DNA from: Leuctra nigra
Lineage: Eukaryota > Arthropoda > Insecta > Plecoptera > Leuctridae
DNA length: 64,000 nt
Assembly: GCA_934045905.1 (NCBI GenBank)
Contig: OW203762.1
Location: forward strand, 5,208,001 to 5,272,000
Direction: 5' to 3'
The number at the start of each line of letters is the position of its first letter. Positions within the stretch are counted from its first letter, which is position 1. This document shows, in pieces, positions 61,610-64,000 of this stretch. A program made the position numbers and the translations under genes. The notes under the pieces are model-generated. The model ran no database searches, was not told the origin of the DNA, and saw only the letters and a program-made list of their open reading frames with translations.

Positions 61610-61830
61610 TACACTCCCCCAAATAATAAACGGTACTTGGTACAAAACGTATTGGCTGCTGGGCCGGTTCCCTGACAATCAATCCTTGTTGTTATCAATG
61701 AAATCAGAGCTCACCTAAAAGAGTTAGATAATGCGTTAGCACTGACTTCATGGGATGATGCCATCAAACCTTAATCAGTCAATTTTCATTTTCTTTCGAG
61801 TACCTACCGTTTATTATTTGGGGGAGTGTA
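61610..61830. mobile_element. Tc1/mariner-like MITE, 221 bp including TA duplications
   Basis: Inverted termini TACACTCCCCCAAATAATAA and reverse complement at 61610 and 61830, with identity through AACGGTA. Both ends carry TA, the usual Tc1/mariner target duplication, followed by CACTCCCCC. The interior of about 170 bp has no frame. Confidence 0.8.
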
Positions 61831-62682
61831 CCTAACCATTATAACTAGTAAAACAATCTGTGTAAAAATTGTCAAAAACAACTAAAATGTTTGTCCTATA
61901 GGCTATGACTATGTAAAACGTTTCCAAATTTTAATATTAAACTAACTCTCGTATGGTATGACATGAGTGTGCGTGCAAAATTTCAGATGGATTGGTTGAA
62001 CGGCCTACGACCTTGGCATTGTCTACAAAATCACATGCCATCTACTAGAATGCAGAGTTCCAAGCAAACAATCTGCAGAATGACATAGTATAAGGGGGAT
62101 GGCCATGGTCAAAAAGCCAGTTACATCAGAATCATCAGGTGTTGTGTGATAATGAATAGCTGATAACAGAGACCTTACTGATAACTCCACTTGTCAGAGC
62201 TCTTTATCAGCAGTGAACAATCCACTCCCATGCAGGTAGCAGTCAAACACAACACTCTGGCTGCACTGTCAAGGTCAAACATTTACTCTTCCCGAAAGTA
62301 CTTAGTTTATGGTCCCGATTACCCTTTGAAATCTGTTGACAAGTGTCTTCACCAATTAGATATTTTTCGCCAACCCATCCAAGTATACTTTTTTATGCGA
62401 TTTTTTTTTTAAAGTACTACTCGTAATTTTCTAAACAAAGTAATAAAATGTTCCATAGAAGTAGACTGTAAAGCTTTTTTTTTAATTAACTCTACGAATA
62501 ATGTTAGGGTTCCATAAAAGTTAAAAGGTTATGGAATAAAAGTCGACTTTTAGTTTTACTGTGGTATACTAGGTACATAACTTTCCAGGTTTAGACAATA
62601 ATAACATTTAGGATTTAAAACAAAAATACTGAAAGTAAAAGATCAAGAAAACTTGAAGTCTATCCTCCCTGCTGAAAAATCT
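61831..62682. other. AT-rich stretch, no gene recognised
   Basis: A family D-like phrase (AAAATTTCAGATGGATTGGTTGAACGG split over 61977-62003) is present. The 73-codon plus frame at 62191-62412 has no known motif and ends in a poly-T-driven Phe run. Confidence 0.5.
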
Positions 62683-62781
62683 TAGCAAGATCTTGCCAAG
62701 ATCTTAGCAAGAGATCTTGCCAAGATCTTAGCAAGATATTGTAAACAAGATCTTGCAAGATCTTGGCAAGATCTTGCAAAA
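62683..62781. repeat. Array of CAAGATCTTG palindromes, left
   Basis: About eight copies or near copies of the 10-bp palindrome CAAGATCTTG, spaced 10-13 bases apart (core AGATCT). One copy is altered to AAGATATTG. A longer array of the same palindrome lies at 63812-64000. Confidence 0.93.
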
Positions 62782-62870
62782 TTTTCTATATTTATGAATA
62801 CTCATTTGCATTCGGGAAACCTCTTCTGAAGTATTGGACAAGGTTTGATTACACATTTCAATTATAAAAT

Positions 62871-62945
62871 CCCGTGGAACCGCCGTGTTTTGAACCTGCG
62901 ATCTCGTGGTCCGTAGTCGAGCGTCTTACCGAGTAGGCCACCGGT
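62871..62945 (-). repeat. tRNA-Arg(ACG)-like sequence
   Basis: The reverse complement has an A-box-like TGGCCTACTCGGTAAGACG, then CTCGACTACGGACCACGAG, which resembles the anticodon arm of tRNA-Arg(ACG) (CTACGGA loop), then GCAGGTTCAAAAC as a degenerate B-box. The anticodon stem is shifted and the T-arm is poor, so a SINE head or pseudogene is more likely than a working tRNA. Confidence 0.5.
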
Positions 62946-63129
62946 GTAGACAAGACTTAGCTGCGCTAATAGTGATCATATTGAGTTTTCATATTTAAGT
63001 GAACATATTTATATTATTTAGTGGATCATTATATTGTTATTAACATGATAAAATAGGAGAAACGATAAATATTAAGATTTATTTATAAAGTAAATTGATC
63101 TGTGATATTTCCCCATAAAATATCAGCTC

Positions 63130-63795
63130 ACGCTCTGTAGTATAATTACTATAGTTTATTTTACTAGGTGATGTGGTGCAAATTTTCTAAGTCAATGAAG
63201 TAAAAATTCTGTAGTTTATATACCTTACTACTACAAATACTGTAGTAAAAAGTCAATGAAGATACTTCAGAATTTACTAAACTACAATATAAATCGGCTA
63301 TAGTAAACATACTGTAGATTACACTTTTCTTTACTACAGATGAGATACTATAGATTTTCAATGAAGTATATATACTACCTATAGAACTTACTATAGCAAA
63401 CTTATTCTGTCTGTAGTCAAAGTACTCTAGCTACATACTTCGAATTACTACAGTGAAGTACGTTCCCTATAACTTTACTCTAGAAAACTGCAGTATATAT
63501 CGCAAGTAGTAAAATCACTATAGTACATACTTAGAATTATTATTATTATTTATTTATCAACAATTACTACAGTAGGTCAAGTATATTTACTCCAGAGTAA
63601 AAAACAGTCTATTTCAGCGGTAGTAAAAATACTGTAGTTTATACTTTAGTTTACCACCGATACTGTAGAATTTACTTCAGTAATCTATGGTATTATGGAG
63701 TAAGTTTTTGCATGTACTTCAAGTACTATAGCACATACTATAGTTTACTACACGTTATTACATAATACTTTGGAATACCTACTTCAAAATATACT
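63130..63795. repeat. Field of TACTGTAGTA/TACTATAGTA-like palindromic words
   Basis: Over about 660 bp, words such as TACTATAGT, TACTGTAGT, CTACAGTA and ACTTCAG occur every 12-25 bases in many slightly different forms, with no fixed longer period. It lies between the two CAAGATCTTG arrays. Confidence 0.8.
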
Positions 63796-63811
63796 ATAGG
63801 AAATTTTCCTA

Positions 63812-64000
63812 AGGGCCTTAGCAAGATCTTGAAAAAATCTTGGTAAGATCTTGGCAAGATCTTGATTAGGTCTTGTCAAGATCTTGATAAAATCTTATTA
63901 AGATATTACCAAGATCTTACCAAGATCTTACCAAGATCTTGGTAAGATTTTGGCAAGATCTTGATAAGGTCTTGTCAAGATCTTGATAAGATCTTATCAA
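63812..64000. repeat. Array of CAAGATCTTG palindromes, right, cut by window end
   Basis: About 15 copies or variants (AAGATCTTG, AAGATCTTA, AGGTCTTG, AAGATTTTG) at about 12-base spacing. The array continues to the last base, so its right limit is unknown. Confidence 0.93.

Overview
The window looks like non-coding, repeat-dominated nuclear DNA of an animal. Support for this: no dense ORFs, operons, rRNA or intact protein-coding gene; many tRNA-derived Pol III-like boxes; several families of non-autonomous DNA transposons with target-site duplications (TSDs); intron-donor-like GT sites; and long, very homogeneous satellites. The frequent TAGGTACCTA-type words and AT-rich background remind me of arthropods (insects), but that is a weak compositional impression and I do not name a species.

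Layout. 1-932: 33-bp minisatellite cut by the window edge. 1.7-4.8 kb: two fields of TGACC/GGTCA words around AT-rich DNA with a tRNA-Arg-like sequence. 5-10.6 kb: mostly unique AT-rich DNA with dispersed repeat fragments and poly-C tracts. 10.6-13.8 kb: ~120-bp degenerate tandem repeat, then a ~1-1.4 kb segment present twice (tRNA-like sequences, AACT microsatellites). 14.7-15.0 kb: nested small hairpin elements. 15.2-16.9 kb: 42-bp, second 42-bp and 36-bp minisatellites. 18.0-21.0 kb: a complete 2,958-bp foldback transposon with a 9-bp TSD, whose arms are tandem arrays. 21.36-21.85 kb: 124-bp tandem repeat carrying a B-box-like motif. 23.6-24.9 kb: another foldback element. 26.7-26.9 kb: 223-bp element with an 8-bp TSD. 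27.06-30.5 kb: hAT-like TIR pair enclosing a Harbinger-like MITE, a near-perfect 161-bp-arm hairpin and a ~270-bp tandem repeat. 30.7-31.9 kb: 23-bp minisatellite and GAACCC repeats. 33.36-33.53 kb: the best candidate for a real gene start (CRE and ETS-like promoter, 14-codon first exon, splice donor). 34.03-47.95 kb: 117 copies of a 119-bp satellite. 48-51.9 kb: GC-rich dispersed repeat, a CRE/GC-box island, LINE/SINE-like debris. 51.92-60.37 kb: about 119 copies of a 71-bp satellite. 61.1-61.8 kb: two small MITEs. 62.7-64 kb: arrays of short palindromes (CAAGATCTTG and TACTRTAGTA-like).

I see no set of genes working together. The reading frames inside the satellites (for example the recurring 73-residue frame on the minus strand every 119 bp) are consequences of the repeats. 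The strongest new-looking items are the foldback transposon with dimeric tandem-repeat arms, the palindrome arrays at the right end, the 161-bp-arm hairpin, and the two satellites whose length can be accounted for almost to the base.
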